From the NCBI GenBank assembly GCA_029262595.1, contig JAJCZB010000002.1, positions 1 through 34,945 on the forward strand: a stretch of DNA of 34,945 nucleotides. The letters are read 5' to 3'. A program made the translations under genes and the position numbers. This DNA is from Candidatus Babelota bacterium. GTDB lineage: Bacteria; Babelota; Babeliae; Babelales; Vermiphilaceae. The notes under the pieces are model-generated. The model searched no databases, was not told where the DNA came from, and was given only the letters and a program-made list of their open reading frames with translations. Shown in pieces: positions 1 to 8,811 of the stretch (position 1 is the first letter of the stretch; the number at the start of each line of letters is the position of its first letter).

Positions 1-456
1 GATAGTATCTTTGCAATAACTGGATCCTACTTTCTACCGCAAGCGTATCCTGAAGGAAGCCCAACTCACCCTGCCTACCCAGCCGGCCACGCAACAGTAG
101 CTGGCGCATGCGCTACTATCTTAAAAGCATTCTTTAACGAAGACTTCGTGATACCTTCTCCAGTTGAACCCAACGACGCAAACACTTCACTCATTGCGTA
201 TACTGGAGACGTTTTAAAAGTTGGCAATGAATTAAATAAATTGGGTGCAAATATAGCACTCGGGCGTGATATGGCAGGCGTACATTATCGATCCGATGGG
301 ACTGAAGGAATCCTGCTGGGAGAAAAAGTAGCACTCGCACTTTTATCCGACGAATCATTCACTCGCAATATTCCATTCCGTGGATACAGCCTCACTAAGT
401 TTGATGGCACTAAGATCACAATCGGCGCTAAACAAGCTCCACCTACTTTGAAATAA
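1..456 (+). CDS. Vanadium-dependent haloperoxidase / PAP2-type phosphatase, C-terminal part
   Basis: The reading frame is open from the first base, so the gene starts upstream of the window; the GTG at 148 is internal. The visible 151 residues hold two hallmark vanadate/phosphate-binding motifs of the PAP2/haloperoxidase superfamily: PTHPAYPAGHA near the left edge (the PSGH-type motif with its His) and GRDMAGVHYRSD, matching R-x5-H-x3-D, where the His is the vanadate ligand or phosphatase nucleophile. The first motif (K-x6-RP) would be upstream and is not visible. The long spacing between the two motifs and the HYRSDG wording favour vanadium haloperoxidase over a small lipid phosphatase. Haloperoxidases oxidise halides with H2O2; superfamily members are usually extracytoplasmic, but the N-terminus cannot be checked here. 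A bidirectional terminator follows. Confidence 0.85.
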   Translation, partial: DSIFAITGSYFLPQAYPEGSPTHPAYPAGHATVAGACATILKAFFNEDFVIPSPVEPNDANTSLIAYTGDVLKVGNELNKLGANIALGRDMAGVHYRSDGTEGILLGEKVALALLSDESFTRNIPFRGYSLTKFDGTKITIGAKQAPPTLK

Positions 457-478
457 ACCAAACTCTCTCAATAAAAAA

Positions 479-506
479 GGCCCCGCATTCTCAGCGGGGC
501 CTTTTT
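479..506. terminator. Bidirectional rho-independent terminator
   Basis: An 8-bp perfect GC-rich stem (ggccccgc / gcggggcc, 479-486 with 494-501) with a 7-base loop is preceded by an A tract and followed by a T tract, so it can end transcription from both the haloperoxidase gene (+) and the small secreted-protein gene (-). Confidence 0.9.
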
Positions 507-528
507 ATAATTCGTAATTACGAAATGA

Positions 529-891
529 CTATGCAACTTCTGCTACAGAAAGCTGTGAAACCGTAATTGAAAGTTCTGCATCTACAGAATCATCTGAACA
601 CTCAAGTTTTGTTTCTTTGCCATATTCAACAGTGATCTCATTGTCAGATTTCACGTCATCACCATGTTTTACAACAATTCGAAGCGTTGCAGCCTCTGCA
701 GTTTCTTTTACAAGAACAACTTCAGTTGAAGAATTTGATTCTTCGTGTGGCAATGTATAGCTATCGTCAACGCTTAAAGTAACTGATTCTTCATGTGTAT
801 CTTCGTTGCAGCGAGCAGAAACATCGAGCTTAACTGATGCAGATGCAAATGCTGGAACTAAAAGAGCCAGTGCTAATAGTGTACGTTTCAT
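529..891 (-). CDS. Small secreted protein of unknown function
   Basis: The 120-residue product starts with a clear Sec signal peptide (MKRTLLALALLVPAFASA, cleavage expected after ASA). The mature part of about 100 residues is acidic, rich in Val, Thr and Ser, with alternating polar/hydrophobic stretches suggesting an all-beta domain. It has two cysteines (in SARCNED and KLECSDD) that could form one disulfide, as expected for a periplasmic or secreted protein. The start is supported by AAAGGAATT just upstream. I do not recognise the family. It is a single gene, converging on the haloperoxidase gene across a shared terminator and divergent from the lipoprotein gene. Confidence 0.8.
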   Translation of the reverse strand: MKRTLLALALLVPAFASASVKLDVSARCNEDTHEESVTLSVDDSYTLPHEESNSSTEVVLVKETAEAATLRIVVKHGDDVKSDNEITVEYGKETKLECSDDSVDAELSITVSQLSVAEVA

Positions 892-979
892 ATAATTCCT
901 TTGGTGTTTTTAAGATTAACAATCTGACACATTCTACACGAAATAATTTTTTTTAAAACTACGACTTTAAGAGACCTTT

Positions 980-1008
980 TTGACATTAGTTACCACTAGA
1001 AATACAAT
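980..1008 (+). promoter_or_regulatory. Sigma70-like promoter of the lipoprotein gene
   Basis: Consensus -35 TTGACA (980-985), 17-base spacer, -10 TACAAT (1003-1008). It lies about 45 bases before the ATG at 1054 and is the best promoter match in the window. Confidence 0.75.
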
Positions 1009-1053
1009 GAAATAAATTTTTTTATATATTACCTATTCATCCAAAGGAATCAC

Positions 1054-1608
1054 ATGCACAAATACACAGCGTGGGTGACATCACTCGCTCTTATTCTCTT
1101 ATCTTCATGCGGGCCAAAAGAAATCACAAAATATGATACTATCGAACGCGTAGTACGTCGTGCGCATCAAAATTATGATGAAGCGCAAAAAGAGCTCGGT
1201 ACAGCCGTCGCCCTTCTTGAAGTAAGTGATGAACTTTTACAAGACAAACAATTAAAAACAGCTATTTTGCGAAAAAACAAACAGTGGAATGATAAAGACT
1301 GGCTTGCATTTAGCTTTAGAAGCATGGCAACTGGACTCCAAGGATATAAAAACTTCCCATTCCATACCTACAAAGATTACGTCGATCAGTATCAAAACAA
1401 CCTCAAGCGCTCTTGGAGCCAGCTCACGCGAATCAATGCAGTAGACGTAAGCACTTTGAGAAATCAAATCGATACATTTATTAAACAGCTCGCTGATTTA
1501 AGCGAAATGATAGAATCTCATGATCGCTATCTTGCCGAAAGCGACAAAATGGGATTAATTCTCACTCGCCAACAACAAAATCAACGACCCAATTATAGAA
1601 GCAATTAA
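1054..1608 (+). CDS. Predicted lipoprotein, helical, function unknown
   Basis: The 184-residue product opens with a lipoprotein signal peptide: a hydrophobic core followed by the lipobox LSSC-G, with Cys19 as the likely lipidated residue. The mature part is highly charged and predicted mostly helical (repeated Lys/Glu/Gln-rich stretches, for example YDEAQKELGTAVALLEV), so a helical or coiled-coil periplasmic domain is likely. No enzyme motif is visible. The ATG at 1054 has AAAGGAAT upstream and a strong promoter. A terminator follows immediately. It is monocistronic and convergent with leuS. Confidence 0.8.
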   Translation: MHKYTAWVTSLALILLSSCGPKEITKYDTIERVVRRAHQNYDEAQKELGTAVALLEVSDELLQDKQLKTAILRKNKQWNDKDWLAFSFRSMATGLQGYKNFPFHTYKDYVDQYQNNLKRSWSQLTRINAVDVSTLRNQIDTFIKQLADLSEMIESHDRYLAESDKMGLILTRQQQNQRPNYRSN

Positions 1609-1624
1609 ATTGCATAAATAAAAA

Positions 1625-1652
1625 AGCCCCTCGTAATTGAGGGGCTTTTTTT
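1625..1652. terminator. Bidirectional rho-independent terminator between lipoprotein gene and leuS
   Basis: An 8-bp perfect stem (agcccctc 1625-1632 with gaggggct 1639-1646) and 6-base loop is flanked by A and T tracts. The T tract reaches the leuS stop codon, so it serves both convergent genes. Confidence 0.9.
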
Positions 1653-4105
1653 TACCTGATTACAAAATTAATTAATCGATTTTTCACAAAGATGACTTTA
1701 ATTGTCTCTTTACTATCAAGCCACTTTAAAATCGCATCGCGCGCTTGCGGCTCAACCGTTTGCTGATCTGCATCCTTTTGCACCACAATATTGCCACGGA
1801 ACTTTCCATTCACCTGAATTGCAATAGTCACCTCATTCTCAACAGCAAGCGTTGGATCAAAATATGGCCACACGCAATCGGCGAGCGATTTACAGAAAAG
1901 CATATCCAAAATCTCCGAGCTCATAAATGGTGCCAGAATGGAGAAGGCCGTCAAAAACTTCTCAACCGTCTCTGGGCCCAATTTCATCTCTTTAGAAGTG
2001 ACATCGTTCAACCACTCCATGGCAGCTGAAATAGCTGTGTTGGGTTTGTAATGGTCCAAACGATTCTGATATTGCTTTAAGAAATTGTGAAAGCGCTTTG
2101 AAACTTCAGGATCTTCTTGAGATTGTTCGTCATGAATGTTGTCTGGATTATTGAGATAATCCCATAAACGATTCAAAAAGCGAAACATTCCCGCAAGCCC
2201 TGCATCTTGCCACGTGCAATCAAGTTCAGCCGGCCCCATGAAAAGAGTATAAAGGCGCATTGCATCAGATCCATACTTCTCAACCATATCATCAGGGCTC
2301 ACAACATTACCCTTTGATTTGGACATTTTTTCAACTGCGCCCGATTTTTCTGAATACTTAAGCACCATTCCTTGATTGAATAAATGCGTAAACGGCTCGT
2401 CGAAAGATAAGTATCCTGCATCATGCAAAACTTTTACGTAGAAACGCGCATAGAGCAAATGCAAAATAGCATGCTCAATTCCGCCTACATATAAATCAAC
2501 CGGCAACCAATACTGCATATCTTCAAGAGAAAATGCTTCATCGGTTAAATCAGGATTTGGATATCGCAAGAAATACCAGCATGATCCTGCCCATTGCGGC
2601 ATCGTATTTGTTTCTCGTTTTGCCGGCCCACCGCATTTGGGGCACTTTACATTCACCCAGTCAGAGATAGCGGCGAGCGGTGATTCGCCCGTGCCGGTTG
2701 GCTCGTATTTTTCAACGTCGGGCAAGCGCACCGGCAATTGATCTTCAGGAACAGGCACAACACCATCTTTTGGACAATGAATCAGAGGAATTGGCTCGCC
2801 CCAATAGCGCTGACGAGAGAATATCCAATCGCGCAATTTATAGCTCGTCGTCCATGATGCATAGCCCTGGTTAACTAAAAAATCACCAACTTGCTTAACG
2901 CCCTGGGTACTTGCCTGCAAACCATCAAATGGGCCACTGTTAATTAAAACACCATCTTCTGTATGAAACTTGGGATCAACCACATTGCCCTGCGCATCAA
3001 CTTTGATGCCGGGGTAATCGATTACCTGTGGAATCGGAAGTGTATATTTTTTAGCAAAATCATAATCACGCTCATCATCGCATGGCACTCCCATTACCAC
3101 GCCTGTTCCATATTCGGCTAATACAAAGTTAGCCAAGTAAATAGGAATCGCCTCTTTATTGGCTGGGTTAGTCGCATACGCTCCTGAAAAAACCCCTAAC
3201 TTTTCTTTAGATGCCATACGCTCCATTGGCGTCATCGTTTTGATTACGCGGCGAAACTCTTGCAGTTCTTGCTTTTTATCTTCAGAAACAATTTCATCCA
3301 CCATCTGATGCTCAGGGGCAATGGCGATAAAACTTACGCCAAAAATCGTATCGGGGCGCGTCGTATATACGGGTAGTTCAACCTCATTGCCTTGCGCATC
3401 TTGGGTCTTAAATAAAATCCGAATGCCTTCAGATTTTCCGATCCAATTGCGCTGCATCGTTTTAACTTTTTCAGGCCAATCAAGCGTATCGAGCCCATCT
3501 AAAAGTTTCTGCGCATACTCAGTAATTTTTAAAACCCACTGACGAATATTTTTTTGCTCAACTGCAGTCCCGCAACGTTCGCACGCGCCATCAACCACTT
3601 CTTCATTTGCAAGCCCCGTTAAGCATGATGGGCACCAATTGATAGGCATGTCTGATTCATACGCAAGTCCGCGCTTGAACATCACTAAAAAAATCCACTG
3701 CGTCCACTTATAATAATCAGGATCTGTAGTGTTTACTTCTTTGGTCCAATCATAGATCGCACCAATATCTTGAAGTTGTTCTTTAAAGCGCGCAATGTTT
3801 TTTGCGGTATTTACTTTTGGATGCACCCCTTTTTTAATCGCATCATTTTCTGCCGGCAATCCAAACGCATCCCATCCCATTGGGTGTAATACATTATATC
3901 CTTCCAGCCATTTGATCCGCGCATAGACATCTGAAAGTACATATCCCCGCCAATGACCAACGTGCAATCCGGATCCAGAGGGATAGGGAAACATATCAAG
4001 ACAATAAAATTTTTTGCCATCACCTGTTGGGCGCGTTTTAGCTGGCGGATTTTTTTCCCAACTTTTTTTCCATTTTTTATCTATGGCTAGAAAATCATAA
4101 GACAT
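1652..4105 (-). CDS. leuS: Leucine--tRNA ligase
   Basis: Class I aminoacyl-tRNA synthetase that charges tRNA-Leu in the cytoplasm. The Rossmann signature HVGH sits at about residues 48-51 and KMSKS at about 593-597. Between them are a Cys4 zinc-type module (CPSC...CERC), the CP1 editing domain with TTRPDTIFGV and the VPCDDERD segment (usually GHDxRD; the conserved Asp is kept), a second CPKC module and the catalytic-domain segment WYFLRYPNPD. The C-terminal IAIQVNGKFRGNI segment is the usual LeuRS tail domain. The length of 817 residues is normal. I chose the ATG at 4105 over the TTG six bases upstream because AAAGGG lies 6 bases before it. It diverges from the Nudix gene. Confidence 0.97.
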   Translation of the reverse strand: MSYDFLAIDKKWKKSWEKNPPAKTRPTGDGKKFYCLDMFPYPSGSGLHVGHWRGYVLSDVYARIKWLEGYNVLHPMGWDAFGLPAENDAIKKGVHPKVNTAKNIARFKEQLQDIGAIYDWTKEVNTTDPDYYKWTQWIFLVMFKRGLAYESDMPINWCPSCLTGLANEEVVDGACERCGTAVEQKNIRQWVLKITEYAQKLLDGLDTLDWPEKVKTMQRNWIGKSEGIRILFKTQDAQGNEVELPVYTTRPDTIFGVSFIAIAPEHQMVDEIVSEDKKQELQEFRRVIKTMTPMERMASKEKLGVFSGAYATNPANKEAIPIYLANFVLAEYGTGVVMGVPCDDERDYDFAKKYTLPIPQVIDYPGIKVDAQGNVVDPKFHTEDGVLINSGPFDGLQASTQGVKQVGDFLVNQGYASWTTSYKLRDWIFSRQRYWGEPIPLIHCPKDGVVPVPEDQLPVRLPDVEKYEPTGTGESPLAAISDWVNVKCPKCGGPAKRETNTMPQWAGSCWYFLRYPNPDLTDEAFSLEDMQYWLPVDLYVGGIEHAILHLLYARFYVKVLHDAGYLSFDEPFTHLFNQGMVLKYSEKSGAVEKMSKSKGNVVSPDDMVEKYGSDAMRLYTLFMGPAELDCTWQDAGLAGMFRFLNRLWDYLNNPDNIHDEQSQEDPEVSKRFHNFLKQYQNRLDHYKPNTAISAAMEWLNDVTSKEMKLGPETVEKFLTAFSILAPFMSSEILDMLFCKSLADCVWPYFDPTLAVENEVTIAIQVNGKFRGNIVVQKDADQQTVEPQARDAILKWLDSKETIKVIFVKNRLINFVIR

Positions 4106-4149
4106 GTACAACCCTTTACATCCAGTAAATCAAATCGTGCTGATACAAC

Positions 4150-4178
4150 TTGTCGAAAAAAGTGAAGCTCGCTACACT
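4150..4178 (+). promoter_or_regulatory. Possible sigma70-like promoter of the Nudix gene
   Basis: TTGTCG (4150-4155), 17-base spacer, TACACT (4173-4178), about 36 bases before the ATG at 4214. Each box matches consensus at 4 of 6 positions. Confidence 0.4.
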
Positions 4179-4213
4179 TGAGTGTACCAAACCTCCCAAA
4201 CAAAGGAAGCCTT

Positions 4214-4837
4214 ATGACTACAGTAACCACGTCTAAACAGGCACATCCAAGCACCCTCACTGAACAAATCCTGGTTGTTAAACGATCGCGCCTCTTTCCC
4301 GATGGCACATGGAATGGCCTTGAAGAAGTTGATATGCAAGAATATTTGCACATCATTCGCACACATCAAGAGTTTCAGCCACGAGCGGCAATGGAAGAAG
4401 ATCAGCGATACAAACAAATCATTCCCTATCTTGTTTTCACGCATAACGATACATACTTTTTAATGCAACGAAAATCGGGCGCATCAGAGCAACGCTTGGC
4501 GAGTAAATTTACTGTAGGAATTGGTGGGCACATTCGAAAAGAAGACATTCAAGAAGGATCTATCTTTGACTGGGCAAAACGAGAATTTCACGAAGAAGTA
4601 CATTATACAGACGAATTTAGCATCCAACCACTTGGCATTCTTAACGATGAATCCAATGCGGTTGGCCAAGTGCATACCGGCTTTGTCTTTTTACTACAAG
4701 GCACAACGCCAAACATTTCAGTAAAATCAGAACTCAAAAGCGGTAAACTCGTTTCATTTGATGAATGTTGGTCTCACCTTGAAAGCATGGAAAGTTGGAG
4801 CCAAATCGTTGTGGAGCACTTAAAGCAGCGCTCCTAA
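4214..4837 (+). CDS. Nudix hydrolase (MutT-like predicted phosphoesterase)
   Basis: The 207-residue protein carries a Nudix box at about residues 104-130: GGHIRKED, then REFHEEV with the metal-binding REx2EE core, although the spacing between Gly and REFHEE is longer than in the classical GX5EX7REUXEE pattern. The N-terminal part (VVKRSRLFPDG, then a Tyr-Lys-Gln-Ile-Ile-Pro-Tyr segment) resembles the MutT-type phosphoesterases of COG4112 as I recall them. Nudix enzymes cleave a nucleoside diphosphate linked to another group; the substrate here cannot be told. The ATG at 4214 is preferred over the TTG at 4178 because AAAGGAAG lies just upstream. It converges on the large exported protein gene. 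Confidence 0.85.
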   Translation: MTTVTTSKQAHPSTLTEQILVVKRSRLFPDGTWNGLEEVDMQEYLHIIRTHQEFQPRAAMEEDQRYKQIIPYLVFTHNDTYFLMQRKSGASEQRLASKFTVGIGGHIRKEDIQEGSIFDWAKREFHEEVHYTDEFSIQPLGILNDESNAVGQVHTGFVFLLQGTTPNISVKSELKSGKLVSFDECWSHLESMESWSQIVVEHLKQRS

Positions 4838-4843
4838 CGATTA

Positions 4844-6718
4844 CTAGTCAACATCGCCTAAGCCGCCTTCAAATTCTTCTGCAGCTGATGCTGCTGCGGG
4901 CCTTCCAAAAGGAATCATTCCTCGAGGAGAGTGTCCCATTGAGGCTTCGGTTTGCATTTTAGCTATTGCTTGTCGAGCCCATGCTGGGCTACCAACAGCA
5001 AGTAGACGAACTAATTGTTCTTTCAACCATTTATCACCACTATTCTCTCCAAAAAGTGGAAAGCTTTGTTGGTCGAATTCTGTAAGTACCTTACAAATAC
5101 TTTGGGCATTAACGTGTCCTGCTTTGGCATTTGCATAAAAATATTCCTTGGAGCGTTCATTTGATCGCATAGTAGTTCCCGCCGCCCGAGCAACTCCTTC
5201 AGCGCCAGCTTGTAACGCTTCAACCGAAGCTTGCAAGTATTGCCCTATCATAGCCGGTAAAGCGCCAACTCCTTTTTCAACAGCATAAGCTCCTATGAAT
5301 GGAATTATTGCAGCATCATCTACGAGGTCTCCCGCTTCTCGTTGCAATACCTCTAAAATGCGACCCACAATACCCCGTATAGTTCCTAAAGCACTCTGCG
5401 CACCCTCTTTTATCTGGCTCAGCTGGCTTGGAATCACTGGATCAACTTTTTCAAACTGCACTAGCTGATCAATCGTATCGTTAGCGCTGTTTCCAAGTTG
5501 TTCCGTTGCCATATACTCAGCCTCGGCACATGCAACATCAGTTATATTTTCAGTTGCGCGTAACTTTTGTATCGCACCCTGAAGAGAGCGATATGCCCCT
5601 TGTGCTTTTTGAAATGCATCTTGTACCGCTTGTCGCATACTGGCAATCATCGCCTCTTTGGCCGCATAAAATGCATCCAATGCATCAAATATATCTCGTT
5701 GCGCCTGAAGGTGCACACTGCCTTTACGCGCGATCTCTCGCTGTGCTTCCTGCCGCAGGTCTTGCGCCTCATCTTGCCACGCTGGCTCCCATTCCGATTC
5801 ATCTAGATCTTGATCTAGCGTTTGACTAATAGCGGCAATTGCTCCATCTATCCGTTCTTCTTGATCCCTCGCTTCTTTCTGACGCCGCTCGATCTCAGCC
5901 TCTTTGCCATCTACTTCCTCTCGCGTTACCCCACCCAGCGAAATATCAACGAGCGCTTTGATAGTGGCACCAATGCGCACCACCGATTCATATAACGCCT
6001 TCAGCGCATTAATCTCTTGATTCACCTTTCTTTTCCATGCCTCAAAAGCCTCCCGCGCAACTCGCTTCACTTCATCTTTCTCCATGCCTGTAGCTGCTGC
6101 AACGGCTGCTGCTGCTACATCTCCTGTAGCCTCAGCCGCTTTAGTCGCACCTTTGGCTGCACCCTCTGCCACTGTTCCCGTAATAAATTCTTTGGTAATT
6201 TTAATCAGCCACGCAAGCATTGACCCTTCTGCCTTGCGACCTGCCTGGGCAGCTCGTAGACCCTTCATAATTTGCTTACGATACGTGATAATGAGCGCTA
6301 AAATAATGATTCCGAAAATAAGACCCTTCATATTGGCAATCACTGTTACCCAAAATAATGGATCTGTTGCCGTTTTGCCCAATCGACGCAGTACAACCCC
6401 CAAAGCCTGTAGCGAAATTTGTATAAATTTCCCTACGGCAAATACGACCGCATTAAATGCTTTTCGCGCAGCTTCACTATTTTGGGGTTGTTTGGCAAGG
6501 TGTTCCAAGCTATCTAAAATCTTAAAAAGCCCATTTTTGGCAGCCTGGCTTAGTGGAGCTGGTGAAGCAGCCGGACCACTGGCAGCAGGAGCCAAAACAG
6601 CGGCTTCAGGAAGAGCTACGGCAGGAGCCGCTGCATGCACATATTGCGTATGAGGAATCGTTGTAAGTATTGCGAAAATCAATAAAAATGGCATAAAAGA
6701 ACGGCCAAATAACATCAT
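4844..6718 (-). CDS. Large exported Ala-rich coiled-coil membrane protein, unknown function
   Basis: The 624-residue product has an N-terminal signal sequence (hydrophobic FMPFLLIFAILTT, then an AHA-type cleavage region), an Ala/Pro-rich linker (about 30-58), a helical region, one strong transmembrane segment at about 121-146, an Ala-rich stretch (about 180-212), long charged helical or coiled-coil stretches (about 215-420, with EAEIERRQKEARDQEERIDG), and a C-terminal region ending in an acidic tail. It contains few cysteines. The topology suggests anchoring in the inner membrane with a large coiled-coil domain. No catalytic motif was found and I do not recognise the family. AAAGGAG precedes the tandem ATGs at 6718 and 6715; either could start the protein. 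Confidence 0.75.
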   Translation of the reverse strand: MMLFGRSFMPFLLIFAILTTIPHTQYVHAAAPAVALPEAAVLAPAASGPAASPAPLSQAAKNGLFKILDSLEHLAKQPQNSEAARKAFNAVVFAVGKFIQISLQALGVVLRRLGKTATDPLFWVTVIANMKGLIFGIIILALIITYRKQIMKGLRAAQAGRKAEGSMLAWLIKITKEFITGTVAEGAAKGATKAAEATGDVAAAAVAAATGMEKDEVKRVAREAFEAWKRKVNQEINALKALYESVVRIGATIKALVDISLGGVTREEVDGKEAEIERRQKEARDQEERIDGAIAAISQTLDQDLDESEWEPAWQDEAQDLRQEAQREIARKGSVHLQAQRDIFDALDAFYAAKEAMIASMRQAVQDAFQKAQGAYRSLQGAIQKLRATENITDVACAEAEYMATEQLGNSANDTIDQLVQFEKVDPVIPSQLSQIKEGAQSALGTIRGIVGRILEVLQREAGDLVDDAAIIPFIGAYAVEKGVGALPAMIGQYLQASVEALQAGAEGVARAAGTTMRSNERSKEYFYANAKAGHVNAQSICKVLTEFDQQSFPLFGENSGDKWLKEQLVRLLAVGSPAWARQAIAKMQTEASMGHSPRGMIPFGRPAAASAAEEFEGGLGDVD

Positions 6719-6843
6719 TATTAGTCTCCTTTACTCATCCTACTCATATTTAAAATAATACTAACAGAATTAACCACTCGAAAACAAGCGTTTACAAAGG
6801 GCACATTCGAAAGCTACACATATGCCTTATATGCGCTGCCAAT

Positions 6844-6872
6844 TTGCCAATTGAGCGATATGGTGCTACGAT
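6844..6872 (+). promoter_or_regulatory. Probable rpsA-ndk promoter
   Basis: TTGCCA (6844-6849), 17-base spacer, TACGAT (6867-6872). It would give a 5' leader of about 95 bases before rpsA. Confidence 0.5.
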
Positions 6873-6917
6873 AAAGGAAATAAATAGACTTTTTGAAATA
6901 TGACCTAACCCTTTAAC

Positions 6918-6952
6918 CTGGCTCAAAGCCAGTAAATGCGCCTTTCTAGGCG
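6918..6952 (+). promoter_or_regulatory. Two tandem hairpins in the rpsA leader
   Basis: Hairpin 1 pairs ctggct (6918-6923) with agccag (6927-6932) around a 3-base loop. Hairpin 2 pairs cgcct (6939-6943) with aggcg (6948-6952) around a 4-base loop. They end about 8 bases before the AGGAG ribosome-binding site of rpsA. Autogenous control by S1 through leader hairpins is known for E. coli rpsA; a similar role here is inference. Confidence 0.5.
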
Positions 6953-6972
6953 TCATTTCAGGAGTTTCCCCA

Positions 6973-8808
6973 ATGGCAAAAGAAGTTCTCAGACCGGAGC
7001 AGTTTGCTCAGGTCCAGGATAAATCTGTACTCGAAGATACCCTTCTAGAGCTCTCTCCCGAGCAAATGCAGGAGCTTTCAGAGCTATACGAAGGTATGTT
7101 TGATTCGTTCAAGCCTGGTAAAATTATTTCTGGAAAAATCATAAACGTCGATTCAGATGGCGTTTTGGTTGATATTGATTTTAAATCTCATGGCTTAATT
7201 CCTAAATATGAATTTGGCGAACATGAGCTAAAATCTCTTAAGTCTGGCGCTGATATCGAGGTTATGATTGATACTCTCGAAAATTCAGATGGTTCAGTAG
7301 TGCTTTCATATGAAAAAGCCAAGGCAATGCGTGCTTGGAACGATATTATGAAAACCTACGAAGAAGACAAGCCGGTTCATGGTGTGGTTACGCATAAGGT
7401 TAAAGGTGGATTGAGCGTGGATATCGGTATTCCTGCATTCTTGCCAGGATCACAAATCGATCTTCAACGCGTCACTGATTTTGACCAATTTGTAGGCCAA
7501 ACTATTCCTGCAAAAATTATTAAAGTAAATCAAAAACGCGGTAATGTGATTATTTCTCGCCGTAAGTATCTTGGCGATCTTCGCTCTGAAGCGCGCAAAG
7601 AAATTCTTGGCACACTCGATGAAGGCCAAGTGATTCAAGGTGCGGTTAAAAATATCACCAACTACGGTGTATTTATCGATATCGGTGGACTCGATGGGCT
7701 TCTTCATATCACTGATATGACATGGGGCCGTATCGCTCATCCAAGCGAACTCGTTAAGATTGGTGAAACGATTACTGTTAAAGTTCTTTCTTTTGATAAA
7801 GAGAATGAAAAAATTTCTCTTGGCTTAAAACAACTACAAGAAAATCCATGGGCTGAAGTTGGTGCTGATCTTGAAGTTGGCAAGCGTATTAAAGGAAAAA
7901 TCTCTAGCATCACTGATTATGGACTCTTTATTGAAGTGGCACCTGAGATTGAAGGCTTAGTACACATTTCTGAAATTTCATGGACTGATCGTATCAATGA
8001 TCTGCACAAACGATTCAATACCGGTGACGAACTTGAAGTATTGATTGTTTCAATCGATAAAGAAAATCGTCGCATGTCATTGAGTATCAAGCAGCTTGAA
8101 CAAAATCCATGGGAATCAATTGAAGAGCAATTCAAAGCAAGCGATAAAGTAAAAGGTACGATCAGCAATATCACTGATTTTGGTATCTTTGTACAAATCC
8201 TTCCTGGAATTGACGGCTTAGTACACATTTCAGATCTTTCATGGACTGAGCACATTGATCATCCACGAGATCGCTATACTGTTGGCAATGAAGTGGAAGC
8301 AGTTGTATTGGGTATCGATAAAGAGAACAAAAAAATCTCTTTGGGTATCAAGCAACTTTCGCAAGATCCATGGGATACTGTTGAAACAGAATACCCTATC
8401 GGATCAATCGTTGAAGGCGAAATTTCAAAAATCACCAATTTTGGTGCATTTGTGAAACTCGCAAGCGGCATTGAAGGCCTTACGCATAACACTGTTCTTT
8501 CAGAAGAACATGGTAAAAAAGCTGAAGAGCTCTTCAAAGTGGGACAGCAAGAGAAATTCCGTATCATCAATGTTAATAAAAAAGAGCGCAAGCTTGCATT
8601 GAGTACGAAATTAGATGCTCCAACCCAAGCTGCTGCACCAGAACGCACAGAGCCGGCTCCGCGACCACGCAAAGCAGCAGCTCCTCGTGCACAAAAAAGA
8701 GAACGAACAACTGATACTAAAACTGCGTCTAAGTTAAAAGGCTCATTGCAAATGGCACTCGAAGCTATGGGCAAAGCTGACAAAGACTCAGAAGATGACA
8801 AGGAATAA
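6973..8808 (+). CDS. rpsA: 30S ribosomal protein S1
   Basis: Ribosomal protein S1 helps recruit mRNA to the 30S subunit. The 611 residues contain six S1 (OB-fold) RNA-binding repeats, at about 50-118, 134-200, 219-288, 304-375, 391-461 and 477-547. Repeats 3-6 carry the typical ITxxGxFV and GLVHIS signatures (repeat 6 is degenerate: GLTHNTVLS). A basic Ala/Pro/Arg-rich tail follows from about residue 550. Six repeats is the proteobacterial-type arrangement. The ATG has AGGAG upstream. ndk follows after 3 bases, so the two are co-transcribed. Confidence 0.96.
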   Translation: MAKEVLRPEQFAQVQDKSVLEDTLLELSPEQMQELSELYEGMFDSFKPGKIISGKIINVDSDGVLVDIDFKSHGLIPKYEFGEHELKSLKSGADIEVMIDTLENSDGSVVLSYEKAKAMRAWNDIMKTYEEDKPVHGVVTHKVKGGLSVDIGIPAFLPGSQIDLQRVTDFDQFVGQTIPAKIIKVNQKRGNVIISRRKYLGDLRSEARKEILGTLDEGQVIQGAVKNITNYGVFIDIGGLDGLLHITDMTWGRIAHPSELVKIGETITVKVLSFDKENEKISLGLKQLQENPWAEVGADLEVGKRIKGKISSITDYGLFIEVAPEIEGLVHISEISWTDRINDLHKRFNTGDELEVLIVSIDKENRRMSLSIKQLEQNPWESIEEQFKASDKVKGTISNITDFGIFVQILPGIDGLVHISDLSWTEHIDHPRDRYTVGNEVEAVVLGIDKENKKISLGIKQLSQDPWDTVETEYPIGSIVEGEISKITNFGAFVKLASGIEGLTHNTVLSEEHGKKAEELFKVGQQEKFRIINVNKKERKLALSTKLDAPTQAAAPERTEPAPRPRKAAAPRAQKRERTTDTKTASKLKGSLQMALEAMGKADKDSEDDKE

Positions 8809-8811
8809 TTC

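Noticed and set aside
148-456. GTG start at 148 for the first gene
   Set aside because: The same frame is open to base 1 and encodes the PAGH motif upstream of 148, so the gene simply enters from outside the window.
6084-6653. 189-codon open frame on the + strand
   Set aside because: It lies antisense within the 624-residue exported protein; its Ala-rich composition mirrors the Ala-rich coding of the opposite strand, and it has no ribosome-binding site of its own.
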